This document shows positions 45,150 to 58,373 of a DNA stretch of 64,000 bases, piece by piece. The DNA comes from Astragalus membranaceus (taxonomy: Eukaryota > Streptophyta > Magnoliopsida > Fabales > Fabaceae). Position 1 is the first letter of the stretch, and each line of letters opens with the position of its first letter. A program made the position numbers and the translations under genes. The DNA lies in contig JAZGSX010000010.1 in NCBI GenBank assembly GCA_039519185.1, positions 2,170,001 to 2,234,000 of the forward strand, written 5' to 3'. Under the pieces are notes generated by a model. That model worked only from the letters and a program-made list of their open reading frames with translations. It was not told where the DNA came from and made no database searches.

Positions 45150-46586
45150 TGTAACACCCTAAATATTTAATTAATTTATTTAATTAAGTATTTAGGAATT
45201 TAAATTAATTAAGTGGATATAATTTAATTATTAAAAATTATATTAATATGTGTAGGTGGTATTAGAAGATGGAGACGCCAAATTAGATGGACTTGGGCTT
45301 AAGTGAGAAGCCCAAGCCCATGAATCATGTCATATGCGAAGTGGCCAAGGCGCCTAGGGGGCTAGGGTTTTGTTGGCTCCTTGCGAAAAATTGAGAATAG
45401 AGAGAAAGAGAGAAAGAGGGCGCCGTTGGAGAGGAGAAGAGGAGAAGAGCAAGTCGCACAACCAAGGAGAGGAAAGGGGCGTGAATTGCTGCCGTGGTTC
45501 CGTTCGTGACCGTCTCTAGGGCTTCTATTCTTCAAATTCGAGGTAAGGGGATGTCCTATCAATTCTTATAATGATTCCTATGATAGATTTTTAGGTAGTG
45601 ATGGCCTAGACGAACCATGATCTTGACTATGTTGCGAAATTCATGTTCTTGTTGTTGCTATATGCGTGATTCATGTTTGTGCTTGGGATTGTTGTTGATT
45701 TCGATGGTTGGTGTATAATTTTGACGATTTCAATGTGTGTCCATGATGGTTGTAATGTGTGTTGTAATTGATCAAGTAACAATTTGAAGAAAAAGATGTT
45801 TGTGTTGAAATTGTGTTGAATTCTGGTGCTGGAAGTGTTCTGGGCGCCAGGCGCCCTGTGCTGGGCGCCAAGGGCGCCAGTGCGTGTTGCAGTGTGCGTG
45901 CGTGGGTGGGCGCTGGGTGCCAGCGCTGGGCACTGAGCGCCCGTGTGTGTTGCTGTGGGTGTTTGCGCTTGGCGCTGGGCGCTGGGTGCCAGCGCTGGGC
46001 GCTGAGCGCCCGTGTGTGTTGCGCTGGGCGCTGAGCGCCCGTGTGTGTGCGTGTGTGTGCGTTGCGTTTTGTTAGGCGTTGGGCGCCCAGGGCGCCAGTT
46101 TTTCAGGATGTTCCCAAAATGTTTTCGAAAACTGTTTTCGCTATATCTTTTGACTCGGACATCCGTTTTAAACGTTTCAAAAAGTGTTGGGAAGATTTTT
46201 CAGTTGTCTATCTGTGTGTCCCATTTTTAAAAAAAAAATAAAAAGCTTATATTTTCAGAAGGTTGCTGGGCGCCCAAGTGGCTGTCCCCTGTGGTCGTTG
46301 CTGTGACATTGAAAACTCGTTTGGTGTCTTTAAAAATTCTCTTTTGCGTATGACCAGTGGTTTTAACGATTTAGTGTCAAAAATGATGATTTTGACGATG
46401 ATGCCCCTAGTGGCTAGTTAAATGACTGTTTTGCCCTTAGTGGCTATTATTATTTATAATGACGTGTAAATGACGATGATGCCCTTGGTGGCTAATAAAT
46501 GACGTTTTTGCCCTCAGTGGCTATTGTTTGAGTTGATGATGTTTATGTATAAGTGACGATGAAACCCAGTGACGTTTGAGGCCCGA
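45150..46586 (+). repeat. 3' LTR of element F, first part
   Basis: It starts TGTAACACCCTAAAT after AAGTGGGGGAGAG and matches the 5' LTR, with a few short deletions in the GGCGCC cluster (45840-46100) and the motif array. It stops at 46586 where element G begins; CCCGA (46582-46586) is the expected target duplication. Confidence 0.92.
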
Positions 46587-48607
46587 TGTAGCGACCGAAA
46601 AATCTGAGGGAGGGATTCTTCGTTGCTTTTGAACAATGGAGTCGCCATCAATATTTATTTTTAGGGAAACATTGAAAAAACCTTTTGTTTTTGGGTTCGG
46701 GGGTCGATTAAGTGAGGGGAAGGTACTAGCACCCCGCAACATCCTAAAAAGGTTACCTTTTAATCTAATGTGTAGAAAAAAATAGTTTAAAGAAAACATT
46801 TTTATTTTCCCTTTTTATTATTTGCAAAAAAACGGAAAGGAAGACTTAATAAAAATTTTAGTTTTTTGCGCTTAACGGGAGTGGGCCCCCGCTCCTACGT
46901 ATCTCCGGGTGCGATGGAGAAATCAAAGCTACGTAGTTCTCGGGTAGAAAATATTTGTGTTGGTATTTTTTATTTTTTTTGAAAAGTTTGCGAAAACTAG
47001 AGGCCGTTCATGGTGACCAAACAGATAGATCCAGAGTGGTCACCACTAATGGCTTATTCGAAAAAGAAAGTGTTTACAGCGTTCAAACGAGCGGGGCTCA
47101 GAGTGACCGTTATAAATACCCGGTTTGTGATCGAGCGTTTTGTTTGAAAAATGCTTATTGGGAAGCGTGATTCTTTTTTTTTAAAAAAGGGAGTTGAGAT
47201 TACGTTTGTATTCTATTAACTGAAAATTTCTTGAAGTTTAGGCGGGTGTTTGCGATGATCAAACGAATAAATTCAGAGTGATCACCGCTACTAATCCGCT
47301 TTGAAAAAAGAAGGTTAGCCTTATCGGTCAAACAAGCTAAGCTCCGAGTGACCATTAGTAACAACCTATTTTTTCTACGCGAGTTTGATTGTTTGAAAGA
47401 AAGAAAAATGGTTTGGAAACATCGTAGCGTAAATAAAAGCGGAATGGGTGATAGTAACAGGGGGTGCGAATAACGGGGGTGTTGTATTAAAAATGGGGGG
47501 TGGGCTTAGTAACAGCCCAAAACGGCGTTTTTGGTTTTTGGACTCTTGTGCGAAAGTTGGGCTGAAAGCGGTGCGCCCTATTACTAAAAATGCGAGAGGT
47601 GCGAATAGCGGTTTGACGCTAAAAATGATTGCTTGATTTTTTCCTACTTTATTACCTTACCCTAGAATACATGATTCTGAAGCGCTTCTTTTTTTTAAAA
47701 AAAAAACCTAGACTAAACACGCATTGCATTTGGATAGATTTAGTTTATAAAGGAATGTTCTCTTTTTTTTTGAAAATGGTTGTCATAGTTATTATTTTGA
47801 AAAAAGGGTGCTTTTGCTGTTTTTTTTTTTAAAGATGATTATTGTTATTATTTTTTTTAGAGAGGGCAGTGGTATTAGTAACCAATTATTTTAAACAAAA
47901 AAAATTTTAATATTTTATTTTAATCCGAAAATACAGCAACATAACAAAAAAAATAGCAACAATTTAATAAAAAAAACAGCAACAAATAAATAAAAACAGC
48001 AACATTTTTAATAGAAAAACAGCAACATTTAATAAAAAAAAAGCAACATTTAATAAAACATAACAACATTTAAATAAAAAAAACAGCAACACTTTTTAAT
48101 AGGAAAACAGGAACATTTAAATAAAAAAAAACAGCAACATTTTTTTTATAAAAAAAGCAACAATAAAAAAAAAGCATAAAATCCAAGAGCAGATTCATGA
48201 ATAACAACATTTGAAAATAACCAAACTCATGAATAATGAAATTAAAACGGAACGTAAGCAAAATTAACCAAAATTGAACATGACATACATGATTGAAATG
48301 AGGAAGTTTAATGAAAAAGGAAGATGACATACATGATTGAAATGAGGAAGTTTAATGAAAAAGCAAAATTACCAATAACAGTCTTGAAGATTGAGTCCTT
48401 CCTCTCAAATCTCACAGTACAACAAAATTTAGGGGAAGTTTAATGAAAAAGAAGAAAAACTGTAAAACTCTCTCAGGCTCTCAATAACAAAAAAAAAGGA
48501 CTCCTCTTGTTCATCAACTCATGCTTCCATCTTCTTCCTACGAATCTCTTTTCTCCTCCTTTTGTTGCCCTAAAAAAAAAACCGTCCCCTTGCTTCATGG
48601 TTGTGGC

Positions 48608-48621
48608 CCCTATTTATACAA
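48608..48621 (-). promoter_or_regulatory. TATA box of the element G LTR
   Basis: TATAAATAGGGGCC on the minus strand follows a long CT-rich tract. The other LTR has the same at about 63383-63396. Transcription would start some 30 bases further on. Confidence 0.7.
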
Positions 48622-48930
48622 AAAGGGGTGTCTTTTTTTTTGCTTCGTTTTCTGATCTTCACCATACCTTGCACAGTATTTTGACTGAGATTGAGACAGA
48701 GAGAGGTAGAGATTTCGTGATGAGAACTTTGGGTTTTAGGGAGTGGTTGGTGAAGGGGTATGGGCATGGTAGAGGAGAGGATGATGGTTTTGTGCGTGAG
48801 AGAGATGGGGTCGTAGGGATGGGAGGAGAGGATGAGAAAGGAAGGGTTGAGTGTGAGTTGTGTGTGATGGAGAAAGAAAGAGAAAATGAAGGTTGAGTGT
48901 GAGAGAAGGAGAGTGAGGCCGTAGGAGGGA

Positions 48931-49108
48931 AGAGGAAGTGATGAGTGATGTGAGAGATGAAAGAAAGAGAAAGTGAAGTGTGTGGGTGTGAGAAAGAGAG
49001 AGTGAGCCGTAGGAAGAGAAGAGGAAGTGATGAGTGATGTGAGAGATGAAAGAAAGAGAAAGTGAAGTGTGTGGTCGTGAGAAAGAGAGAGTGAGCCGTA
49101 GGAAGAGA
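48931..49108. repeat. 89-bp tandem repeat in a purine-rich tract of the G LTR
   Basis: AGAGGAAGTG starts units at 48931 and 49020, with a partial third at 49109. The strand is almost pure purine, giving Ser/Phe/Leu/His-rich open frames on the other strand that are not proteins. Confidence 0.8.
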
Positions 49109-49701
49109 AGAGAGAGGGGAAAGGCGTGTATGGGGAAGTGGGGTTTGAGAGAAAAGAGGAAAGGTGGAGTGTGGGAAAGGAAAAAGTGCAACTTCCAAGG
49201 AGGGAAATGAGGGAGTGGGGTCGAAAATCAAGGAGGGGAAAGGTGAGTGAATGTGGCCGAATTTTAGGGAAAGGGGGGGATTGAATGTGGATGATTTTTA
49301 GGGTAAGGGGGGGTGGCCGAATTTGACTAGGGTTTGGTGGGGAGAATTAGGGTTTTGGTGGAGGAGTGAGTTGGGTCATGGGTTATGGGTTGGTTGGATG
49401 GGTTAGGGTTTGATGGAGGAGATTTAGGGTTAGGCGAGTTGGGCTAGCCTTTTTTTTTTGTTGGGTTGGGTTTCTGATGGCCCAATCCTGATTGCACCTC
49501 CATTCTTTTTTTTTAGACCCCCTCCATTTCCTCCTTTGCTTATTTTTTGTTTCTTCACTTCTAATTAATATATTATTTTTTTTGGTTAAAAACTTGTGGC
49601 AACTAAAATAAAATTATGCATGACATGAAAATAAAAATGATTATTATTTTTATTAAAAATAAAGTCTCTCATTTTTTATCGGACAAAATTAGGGTATTAC
49701 A

Positions 49702-49715
49702 GCTGCCCCACTTTA
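49702..49715 (-). promoter_or_regulatory. Polypurine tract of element G
   Basis: On the minus strand TAAAGTGGGGCAGC stands directly before the LTR start TGTAATACCC. Confidence 0.8.
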
Positions 49716-49876
49716 TTTATATTTTGCTAGGAAATCGGAGGGATTCTGAGTTTCTCGAGGAAAATAGAAATAAAGATAACAAGACGCTAATTTTGTCCAG
49801 ACTGAGGTTTTTTTTTGTTTGTTTTTTTTTTTGAAACTTATGAAAACTGGGTTGCTATAGACAGAAGGTAAATAGG

Positions 49877-49990
49877 GATCGCTGGGGATCTGAAGGATCG
49901 CTGGGGATCTGAAGGATCGCTGGGGATCTGAAGGAGCATTGGGGCTCTGAAGGATCGCTGGGGATCTGAAGGAGCATTGGGGCTCTGAAG
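49877..49990 (-). repeat. 19-bp tandem array in the G 3' UTR, six units
   Basis: Units start at 49877, 49896, 49915, 49934, 49953 and 49972 on the plus strand, of two types: GATCGCTGGGGATCTGAAG and GAGCATTGGGGCTCTGAAG. Diverged units (GGACCATTGTTGGTCTGAAG and others) continue to about 50360. The rest of the 3' UTR to 51202 holds T-rich and A-rich DNA with no gene. Confidence 0.9.
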
Positions 49991-51202
49991 GTCTAGTTCA
50001 AAATTAATGCTTGGCGCATCGATTTGAGTTCGACTGAGGGACCGTCGGGGTATGAAGGGCATGCCTAAGCCTGAGGGACCGATGGGTCTGAAGGAGCGCA
50101 ACTAGCTTGTGGTACTAGTAATACGGTCTGGGGGTGGCCTCTTTTCGAGCGGCCATTAGGGTTAATCAGGTCCGGAACTGATATAACCACGAAGGACGTG
50201 CACTGTGTTTTTTAGGCGGACACAGCTAGTCTGAAGGGCCTGGGGCCGGATGATCCGTCGGTTGCTCGATAACGCGACGGGCGATCTGGATTGAAGGACC
50301 ATTGTTGGTCTGAAGGAGTGCCTGGGCTCTGAAGGACCACTGGGGGTCTGAAGAATTGGTGCTAACGATATATACTAAATTTATCTCAACAGACACTTGT
50401 AATGAATGATGCATGCGTGCATGTAGTTAAGTAATTGATGACATGATGAATGAAATGTGGAATGATTTTGTTTTTGGCTTTTGTTCTTGGCTCTTTTTTT
50501 TTTCATTTTCTTTTCTTGCTCTTTTGCTCTTTTTGCTCTTTAGCTCTTTATTGACTTTGCTGGCATCATCAACTCGCATGACTCTTGACGTGGGATACGA
50601 GGGTTGCCTCAAGCAGTGGTGCCAAAGTGCGGGTTATTAAGACTTGCTGAAGTGATTATGCATTTGTCCTTTTTGCAACTTTATGAGAGATCATCTCTTT
50701 TTTGTGATTTTTAGAAATTTCATAATGATTATAATGCTTGTGATCATGCACATGTTTCGCAATTCAGTATCGTCTACCATGAACGTTATTTTTACGATAA
50801 TAGGGAAATGAGAGAATAAAGGAAGTGTTTAATATTCAAATGGAAAACAAATGCGCAAAAGGTCGCGCTGGCTGAAAATTACATTGGGAGTTTAAACTAC
50901 AAAAAGAAAGAGAAGAAAAAGAAAACAAGGAAAGCTGATCCTTTGATTGTTTGTAACTTTGAAGTAATAACGCCGATCGCCCATTAACACAACTATGAGC
51001 ATTCATCATCCAACTTTCGGAGGTATTGACTGCCTTTGTAGCTCAAAGTCCAACTTCTGACCCTAATTTTTGCCTGGACTGCTCTTTAGAGTTTTCAGTC
51101 CACCGGGTCGCTCTAATTTTTGCCTAGGTCGCCCTTTCGGGTTTTCGACCTAGCGAGCTTATTTTTGCTTGGCTCATCTTTCTCTTTTTTCCATATATTT
51201 CT

Positions 51203-54200
51203 TTAGGCATAGTACTTCTTAACTGCGTCCGAGTTCACTGGGAGTGGGAGGTCTTCACCGTCCATTTTTGTGAGAATCAATGCTCCTCCAGAGAATGCCT
51301 TCTTTACCACATAAGGTCCTTCATAGTTAGGGGTCCATTTTCCACGGGAATCCTTTTGGATAGGCAACATCTTCTTGAGCACGAGGTCTCCTTCTTGGAA
51401 CTGGCGGGGGCGCACTTTTTTATCATAAGCCTTTTTCATTCTTTGTTGGTACAACTGCCCATGACACAAAGCAACTACTCTCTTTTCTTCTATGAGGTTC
51501 AACTGATCCAGACGAGCTTGAACCCATTCTGCTTCCTCCAATTTTGTTTCCATTAGCACTCACAGGGAGGGTATTTCCACCTCGATGGGAAGAACTGCTT
51601 CCATCCCATATACTAGTGAGAATGGTGTTGCCCCTGTTGACGTGCGGATAGAGGTCCGATACCCGTGCAAAGCGAAGGGCAACATTTCATGCCAGTCCTT
51701 GAAGGTCACTACCATCTTTTGCACGATCTTCTTTATGTTCTTATTTGCTGCCTCGACTGCCCCATTCATCTTTGGACGGTATGGGGAGGAATTATGATGC
51801 TGGATTTTGAAGTCGTCACACAACTCTTTCATCATCTTATTGTTCAAGTTGGTCCCATTGTCCGTGATGATCTTATTTGGAAGACCGTAGCGGCAAATCA
51901 AATCTCTCTTTATGAACCTCACAACCACTGATTTTGTTACACTGGCGTAAGAAGCGGCCTCGACCCATTTGGTGAAATAATCAATAGCGACAAGAATGAA
52001 ACGATGTCCGTTTGATGCCTTGGGTTCGATGGGACCGATGACATCCATTCCCCACATTGAGAATGGCCATGGTGCTGTTAGGACATTCAGAGAGGCAGGT
52101 GGTACATGGATATTGTCGGCATAGATTTGACATTTGTGGCATTTTCTGACGTAGTTGAAGCAGTCAGTCTCCATTGACAACCAGTAGTAGCCAGCCCTTA
52201 GGATTTTCCTTGCCATGGTGTGCCCATTAGAATGGGTGCCGAACGAGCCTTCATGGACATCTTTCATAATTCTTTCTGCTTCTTCTTCTGCTACACATCT
52301 GAGGAGGACCATATCGTGATTTCTCTTGTAAAGCACTTCCCCATTTAAGAAGAAACCCATTGACAGCCTCCTAAGTGTCCTCTTATCATTCTCAGTGGCA
52401 CCAGGAGGATATTCTCTGTTTGTGATATAGTGCTTGATATCGTAATACCAAGGTTTACTGTCAGGCTCTTCTTCGATTGCCACACAATGATGTGCCGGTA
52501 GGTCTCGATGTTGGATTCCGATGAATGTCAGACTCTTGTCGTTATTGATATTGAACATTGATGACAAAGTCGCCAAAGCATCGGCCAACTGATTTTCTTC
52601 GCGAGGGAGATGATGGAAAGTGATCTCTTCAAATTGTTCAACCATCTTTTGGGTGTGATCATGATAAGGAATTAATTTGGAATCCCTGGTTTCCCAGTCA
52701 CCTTTTGTCTGATGGATGACTAAAGCCGAGTCCCCATATACATCGAGTCTTTTGACTTTCCATTTAAGGGCTGCTTTGATGCCTAGGACGCACGCTTCAT
52801 ATTCTGCAATGTTGTTGGTGCAATAGAAACTCAGTCTAGCGGGAAACGGTACGAAGCGGTTATCAGGAGAGATCAGTACAGCTCCGACCCCGTGCCCGTA
52901 TAAATTAGAAGCGCCGTCGATTAACATTCTCCACCTTTCGTTGTCCGGAGGATTCCCTTCTACAAATAGAGCCATTATATCTTCATCTGGGAAATCGCAC
53001 TGCATTGATTGGTAATCTTCAATGGGCTGGTGTGCCAAGTACTCAGCCAATGCACTACCCTTGATTGCTTTTTGGGTGACATATAAAAGGTCGTATTCAG
53101 ATAGTAGCATTTGCCAGCGAGCGATCCTCCCTGTGAGTGCGGGTTTTTCAAAAATATACTTGACTGGGTCCATTCTAGATACCAACCAAGTCGTGTGGCT
53201 CAGCATATACTGCCTCAAACGACGTGCAGCCCAGGCCAGAGCACAACACGTTCTTTCCAACATTGAGTATCTTGTCTCGCACTCGGTGAATTTCTTGCTT
53301 AGATACTAGATGGCATGCTCCTTCTTTCCGGATTCATCATGTTGTCCTAGTACACAACCCATCGATTTGTCTAGCACCGTTAGGTACAGGATGAGAGGTC
53401 TTCCCTGTACAGGCGGCATCAGAATCGGTGGATTTTGGAGGTACCTCTTGATCTTTTCAAAGGCTTCTTGGCAATTATCATTCCACTTTGTTTCTTGGTT
53501 TTTGCACAAAAGCTTGAAGATGGGCTCGCATGTAGATGTTAGCTGCGATATGAACCTAGAGATGTAGTTCAATCTTCCCAGGAAACCACGAACTTCTTTT
53601 TCAGTACTCGGTACTGGCATTTCTAGTATTGCTCGTACTTTGGCTGGATCTACTTCTATTCCCCTCTGCCTGACTATGAAACCCAACAGCTTTCCCGATC
53701 TTACACCGAAAGTGCATTTGGCAGGGTTTAATCTGAGTTTGAACTTCCTGAGACGTTCGAAGAGTTTTTGCAGATTGACGATATGCTCTTCTTCAGTCTT
53801 GGATTTTGCAATCATGTCGTCCACGTAAACCTCTATTTCCTTATGCATCGTATCATGGAACAATGCGACCATTGCCCTTTGGTACGTTGCACCAGCATTC
53901 TTCAGTCCGAATGGCATTACTTTGTAACAGAAGGTTCCCCAGAGAGTGATGAAGGTGGTTTTCTCCATGTCTTCGGGGGCCATCTTAATTTGGTTGTATC
54001 CGGAATATCCATCCATGAAGGAGAACAGAGAGTGTTGTGCTGTGCTATCTACCAGGACATCAATGTGAGGCAAAGGGAAGTCATCTTTGGGGCTGGCTCT
54101 GTTCAAATCTCGATAATCGACGCACATCCGAACCTTCCCGTCTTTCTTTGGGACCGGTACAATATTGGCTACCCATTGAGGGTATTTTGCTACTGCTAAA

Positions 54201-54653
54201 AACCCAGCATCGAACTGTTTCTTAACCTCGTCTCGGATTTTCAGCGACATTTCTGGTTTCATCCTTCTTAACTTTTGTTTTACCGGCGGGCATTCTGGTT
54301 TTACCGGTAACTTATGTTCGACTATGTTGGGGTCAAGTCCAGGCATGTCTTGGTATGTCCATGCGAAGACGTCAACATAGTCAAACAACAACCTAACCAA
54401 TTTCTCTCGCTCGCTGTCTTTCAATGTGGTGCCAATGTTAACTTCTTTTTTGTCTTCTTCCGTGCCTAAGTTGATCGTTTCAGTTGATTCCTCGTGGGGT
54501 TCGATTATTTTTTCCTCTTGTTCCATCATTCTCATTAACTCTGGAGGGGTTTCCCAATTATCCTCAACATCTTCCTCAGTTTGATTGATGGGGTGATCAA
54601 AGTTACAATATGGATTATTGGCGTTGTTATTTTCAAAGACGTTTTTTTCGGAT
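51203..54653 (-). pseudogene. Element G pol: RT, RNase H, second RNase H and integrase
   Basis: One minus-strand frame runs from the predicted splice acceptor (54653) to TAA at 51203. RT has DGKVRMCVDYRDLN, MPFGLKNAGATYQRAM and YVDD (about 53820). RNase H follows (about 53500-53010), then the second RNase H with LIDGASN (about 52920) and NNIAEYEACVLG. Integrase has an HHCC finger, GMDVIGP, TDNGTN, and NGAVEAAN. Two sense codons are stops: TAG at 53306-53308, next to YLSKKFTE, and TGA at 51560-51562, likely from CGA. All else is open, so the gene is only lightly decayed. Confidence 0.93.
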
Positions 54654-54853
54654 CTGCATTAGTGTAAATTAACGGAATAAAAACGAATGAAAGAAAATAA
54701 GAAGCGAATGTAAAAAGAAAAGGAGAACGGGGGCTTATTGGGAACTGAAATAACGTTGCATTGATATTAATATTGAAAGGAAAACATGCGTGCCCGAATG
54801 AAATATCCTAAGGCCTTGGGCAGAGCCAGAGGATTACATTATAGAAACATTAC
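54654..54853 (-). other. Predicted 200-bp intron between PR and RT of element G
   Basis: On the minus strand it starts GTAATG, overlapping the TAA that ends the gag-PR frame, and ends ACTAATGCAG with a branch-like CTAAT. Removing it joins two bases to one and gives an open frame into RT. An intron at this place is known for Ogre elements and would let splicing decide between Gag-PR and Gag-Pol. Confidence 0.85.
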
Positions 54854-57800
54854 TTTGAACTAAAAACCACAGGAAAATCAATGATCTCCCAATTCTTGAG
54901 TCTTTTGTTTGCAGGACAAGGGCGTACAAGACTGACGTCGCCTTCTTCAGCGCTTAGATCGTCCTCAACTGCGGCGATCTGATTGAGGTTCAACATTCCC
55001 GCACTCCGAAAGCTTTCCTTGATGTCGCAGATGATGATCCTCTTCGTATTTGGCACCCTGTCCTCAAGCCTGGCTAACCTCCGCTCCTTCTTTTCCTCCA
55101 CAATCCTTTTCTTGTCAGTGCGATTGGGCCGATATCCTATCCCATGCCTATCTTTGTTCTCCTCTGGCTGTATTGGCGTCAGGATCCCCTGTCCAGTTTT
55201 TCCTAAGCCTCCTCCAGCTTGGTAGCCTTTTCCTAACATGAACTTAGCAACCATCACGGCAGTCTTGGATAGCTTGGGTTCTAACATAGCAGATGTATTG
55301 GCGATTTCCAATGCTTGGAAGGCAGTCTCGAAAGACTCTTCAGCAGCCTCAATGTAACGAGTGGGAGCGGACTTATTTACCAGCATTTCTTCCTCACCGA
55401 AAATAACCACCAGCTTATTGTTGACTATGAACTTGAGCTTCTGGTGTAAAGAAGAGGGAACTGCCCCTGCAGAGTGGATCCATGGCCTCCCCAAGAGACA
55501 ACTGTAGGATGGGGCAATGTCCATTATCTGGAAGGTCACCACGAAGTGCTCCGGACCTACTTGCATAGGTAATTCCATTTCTCCGATGACTTCCCTTTTC
55601 GATCCGTCAAAGGCCCTGACTAATATGGAGCTTGGTCTCATGTATGAACAGTCCACATCTAATTTCTCCATGGTTGATCTGGGTAATACATTCAAAGATG
55701 AACCATTGTCAATAAGTACCCGAGCCAGAGAGTAATCTCCACACTTCACAGATATGTGTAGGGCCTTGTTGTGCCCCCTTCCTTCAGCTGGAATCTCATC
55801 ATCAGTAAATGTGAGATAATTACTTGCAACAAGGTTTCCGACGATCCCATCAAATTGGCCGACCGAGATGTCATGAGCGACATGGGCCTCATTCAATACT
55901 TTTGTCAATGCTGCACAATGGGCATCAGAACTGAGCAATAATGACAACAGAGATATCTTTGCGGGAGTTTGGTTCAGTTGATCAACCACCTTATACTCGT
56001 TTTGTCTCATAAGCTTCAGAAATTCACTGGCTTTTTGCTCGGATAACGTCTTCTTTCCTACATTCTTATCGACAGGTTCCTGCTCTATGCTTTTGCCCTT
56101 ACGGGCTCGTTCCTCCCCTTCTTTTGTTCGGTCTTCACTAGGCCCTCCAGGGGTATAGAAACGTCCACTTCGAGTCATCCCACCGGTCCCTGAGATGTTA
56201 ATGACATCTGGATTGGTCTGAACCTTCACATCGTAACTCCACGGGACTGCATTGGTGCTTTTAAAGGGAAAAGGGACTGGCACTTGAATAGTGATTGGTT
56301 TAGGCATAGCGGTGGTTAGCTTTGTGTCCTTTTTGTAATGGATTTCCAGGGGTTTCCGGATACTCTTGCTCTGGTCAATGCTTGACTGGAGAGTCGACAC
56401 GCCTTCCTCTTTCTTTTGAAGACCTATTTGTATTATGTGTCGGTCTAATAAGTCTTGTAGGACTGGCTTGAATGCTTCACAGGCCCCGACACAAAGGGGA
56501 TCAGCACACGAGCCATTTCTGGTACATCCCTTCATAATGATTCCGAAGTGACACAAATCAACATGGATGAGGTCCAGGGGTGTGACAATGTCCTCCACCT
56601 TTCTGACCAATAATTGCCCCTCAACATCCTCAATGGCATTGACGGAGGGTTTCCCGTGCCCCGGCAGAGGGTTAGTGGCAACATTCGGACCATCTTCTGC
56701 GAAGCTTAACCATTTAGATTCAATTAAGTCTTGTACTACATATTTCAATGCCTTGCAATTTTCTGTTGAATGGCCAACTGCCCCAGCGTGGATTCCACAG
56801 CTAGCCTCTGGGTCATAGCTCCTAGGGAAAGGAGGTTGAAGGGGTCTCATTGGACGGGGAGTGATCAAGTTGTGACTGATGAGGTGATTGAATAGGTCTG
56901 TGTATGACATGGGTATTGGGTCGAAATTGGCGGGCTTTCTTTCTTGGTAGTTTTGTGGTCTATAGCCTGGGTTGACTTGGTGAGGTGGGGCTTGTGGTGT
57001 TTGAGTAGGTATTTGTAAAGTCTGTCGGGGGTTGTTGTAGGGAGGCTTTCCTGATCCACAGATGGCATTGGCCTCTCCGTCCTTCTTTTTAGGGAAACCT
57101 GGGAAAGGCCTTTTCTGATTGCTGGTTCCAGCGGAACTATATGCAATCTTCCTCTTTCTCCATCCATTCTCTAATCTTTCTCCGATGACGATCATATCTG
57201 AAAAGTTCGAAGACACGCTCCCAATCAACCTGTCGTAGAAAGGTGATTGAAGAGTATCCATGAACATTGATACCATCTCTTTTTCTAACAAAGGTGGTAC
57301 CACCTGTGCAGCCAAACCTCTCCAGCGTTGGGCATATTCTTTGAAGGACTCATTGTCTCTCTTCGTCATGCTCTGCAATTGTGTCCTATCGGGAGCCATG
57401 TCAATGTTATATTTGTATTGCCTCAAAAATGCATCGGCTAGGTCTTTCCAGCATCTGATATGGGCACGTTCTAATTGCATGTACCAGCTCGAAGCTGCCC
57501 CAGACAGACTATCTTGGAAGTAGTGAATGAGCAATTTGTCGTCGTGAGCAAATGCCGCCATCCTCCTGCAGTACATGGTTAAGTGGCTTACAGGGCAAGT
57601 CGACCCTCTGTACTTGTCGAATTCTGGCACCTTAAATTTTGGAGGGATGACCACGTTAGGGACGAGGCACAAGTCATAAGCATCTCTCGCACCAACATTG
57701 GATCCCTCGACTGCTCTCAACCTTTCCTCAAGCATTTGTATTTTGTCTTTGGCTTGGGGGTTCTCCATAGAGTAATTGTGAGGGAGCCCACTCATACCAT

Positions 57801-58373
57801 AGTAAGGATGGATCATCGGAACTATGGCTGGGTTCACATTTGGGGTATGCGAATGAGTGGGATTCCTGAGGTTGGAACCCTGAGCTTGAGCGTCAACTTT
57901 CGGCGGTGGAGGGCAACCAAGTGGGAGTCTTTGTGGTATGACGACGGGGGTCGGGTTTTGAACTTGTGGTGCCCCCGGATTACCATCGTGACCCGTTGGT
58001 GTAAGCTGTTGTTGGCCCGCGACTCCTGAGGGACTGTCTTCTGGACTAGCATCGACTGTCGGAGGTGTGTAACCTTGTGGAAGTCCGTAAGGAGGCCATA
58101 TGTAACCCTGGTCATTAGTTCCAGTGGGGGCACTGTATGCGGGATCCCGAGTCCATTGGGAGGAGGAGGGTTGGTAACTTGATTTTCCGTGTTCCCAGCG
58201 GAGACATCTTCACTTGTGTCTTTTCCCTTCAAAGCTTGTAGAACCTTCAAGATTTCGGCCATCTGTTCTTTCATCCCATCTATTTCTGCCCTAAGCTCTT
58301 GATTGCCTAGGTTCTGAGGTGGATTGCCTTGATCCGGGATATCTTGAGGCGGATTGTCCTGATTTTCTTCCAT
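54850..58373 (-). pseudogene. Element G gag-PR with G-patch, one frameshift
   Basis: The gag start chosen is ATG 58373 (MEENQDN); an in-frame ATG at 58502 is also possible. The frame changes between 58209 and about 58150 and then stays open to TAA at 54850. Gag core words are MYCRRMAAFAHDDKLL and YAQRWRGLAAQV (about 57580-57280). A C-H-H-C cluster (CGIHAGAVGHSTENC, about 56770) replaces regular knuckles. The protease has IDNGSSLNVLP (about 55700), the DNG form of Ogre. A G-patch-like segment (GYQAGGGLGKTGQGI, about 55220) follows and could bind RNA or stimulate a helicase; this role is inferred. Confidence 0.88.

Larger units (their letters stand above)
46587..49701 (-). repeat. 3' LTR of element G (element orientation)
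   Basis: Read on the minus strand it starts TGTAATACCCTAATTTTG (49701) and ends GGTCGCTACA (46587). It contains a CT-rich promoter-like tract, a TATA box, and GTTGCTGTTTTT repeats (plus-strand AACAGCAAC words at 47930-48165). Plus-strand bases 48265-48365 hold a duplicated GACATACATGATTGAAATG segment absent from the other LTR. Confidence 0.92.

Noticed and set aside
48659..49231. Ser/Phe/Leu/His-rich minus-strand open frames in the G LTR
   Set aside because: Low-complexity product of a purine/pyrimidine tract.
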